Assembly (NCBI GenBank): GCA_022385755.1 | Contig: MU278350.1 | Span: 1,254,905 to 1,318,904 of the forward strand | Source: Trametopsis cervina | Taxonomy: Eukaryota > Basidiomycota > Agaricomycetes > Polyporales > Irpicaceae | DNA length: 64,000 nucleotides | Reading direction: 5' to 3' | In this document: in pieces, positions 63,481 to 64,000 of the stretch | Numbering within the stretch: the stretch's first letter is position 1 | Layout of the letters: every line of letters begins with the position of its first letter | Notes under the pieces: model-generated | What the model was told of the DNA's origin: nothing | The model's input: only the letters and a program-made list of their open reading frames with translations | Databases searched by the model: none | Program-made: the position numbers and the translations under genes

Positions 63481-64000
63481 ACTGGCAGCAAGTTGTAATA
63501 TGACAATCGCATTATTTACCAGACCCTGCTCTGCAGGTGATAATAACACTTATTCCCAGCTCGCGATATACTAGTCAGCCAAGCGCTTGGACGCCACAAC
63601 GCTGCGCGCGAATTGGCTCTGATGATCCTAGAACACGATCTCACTAAGTGTTGCTCCAATCACGAATAAGCCAATGAAGCGCAACCTGTGAGTCAGTCGC
63701 ATTGCAGGAAATGATCACTGACGACCCAGGCTTGCACAGTACCTGGCTCTCGTTATGTTCCCAAACCTTCTTTTCAACAGGGTCTATGAGTACCTTTTCC
63801 TATGTCCTCTGAGGACCGGAGATGACCATCATCCATCTTTACAAAACTTCATAAATCATCTGTGAAGATGATCATGGGGCTCGCACTCTCTAAATCACTG
63901 GGTGCTCACGTCTCATCATCAAAGGATTGCCTCTGCCATCACATCCTGCATACTAGATGATCACCCGCTTGTCGATGTCATGGGCGTATTTCCATCTACC
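63481..64000. other. terminal intergenic region
   Basis: 520 bases with no supported gene up to the window edge. The beginning of a further gene outside the window cannot be judged. Confidence 0.4.

Overview
The window looks like nuclear DNA of a basidiomycete fungus, most likely an Agaricomycete. Nearly every gene is cut by many 45-65 base introns. The gene content is fungal (Erg3, a Ydj1-type DnaJ, homocitrate synthase of the alpha-aminoadipate lysine route, a hybrid histidine kinase, Rcm1, a Swd2-like WD40 protein), and two sesquiterpene synthases are of the basidiomycete type. I rebuilt the exon chains by hand from splice sites, reading phase and protein-family motifs. In almost all models the summed exon length is divisible by three and ends at a stop codon. 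No rRNA, tRNA, CRISPR array or intact transposon was recognised.

Layout. 1-5600: three tandem minus-strand paralogs of a Ser/Thr-rich single-pass membrane protein, with duplicated promoter and flank blocks. 6393-13982: a membrane-anchored coiled-coil protein, a putative O-fucosyltransferase, Swd2/WDR82, and RNA polymerase subunit Rpb5. 13983-16884: a gene-poor stretch. 16885-27454: an isoprenoid-rich locus with two convergent sesquiterpene synthases, a cystathionine beta-lyase joined in frame to mevalonate kinase, Vps71/Swc6, and sterol C-5 desaturase Erg3. 28521-44058: housekeeping genes Ydj1, Rcm1, branchpoint-bridging protein, Ssl2/XPB, a bZIP factor and uracil-DNA glycosylase. 44907-54938: dolichol kinase and a 26-exon GAF-domain hybrid histidine kinase. 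55555-63480: homocitrate synthase, an MFS transporter, a GPI-anchored ThuA-like protein and a CIA30-family complex I assembly factor.

The most unusual object is the single open reading frame that runs through a complete PLP-dependent cystathionine beta-lyase and on into a complete mevalonate kinase (21192-24411, 895 residues). The junction lies inside one exon, with no stop codon and no methionine for an independent kinase. It sits beside two terpene synthases and about 1.7 kb from ERG3, so mevalonate-pathway, sterol and sesquiterpene functions are close together. Other notable structures are the Ydj1 gene, whose start codon is split by an intron and whose HPD motif is split by a 6-base micro-exon, and several probable GC-AG introns.

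Limits: exon boundaries are inferred without transcripts; the 5' end of the dolichol kinase gene, the 3' end of the second terpene synthase, and two small candidate genes are unresolved.
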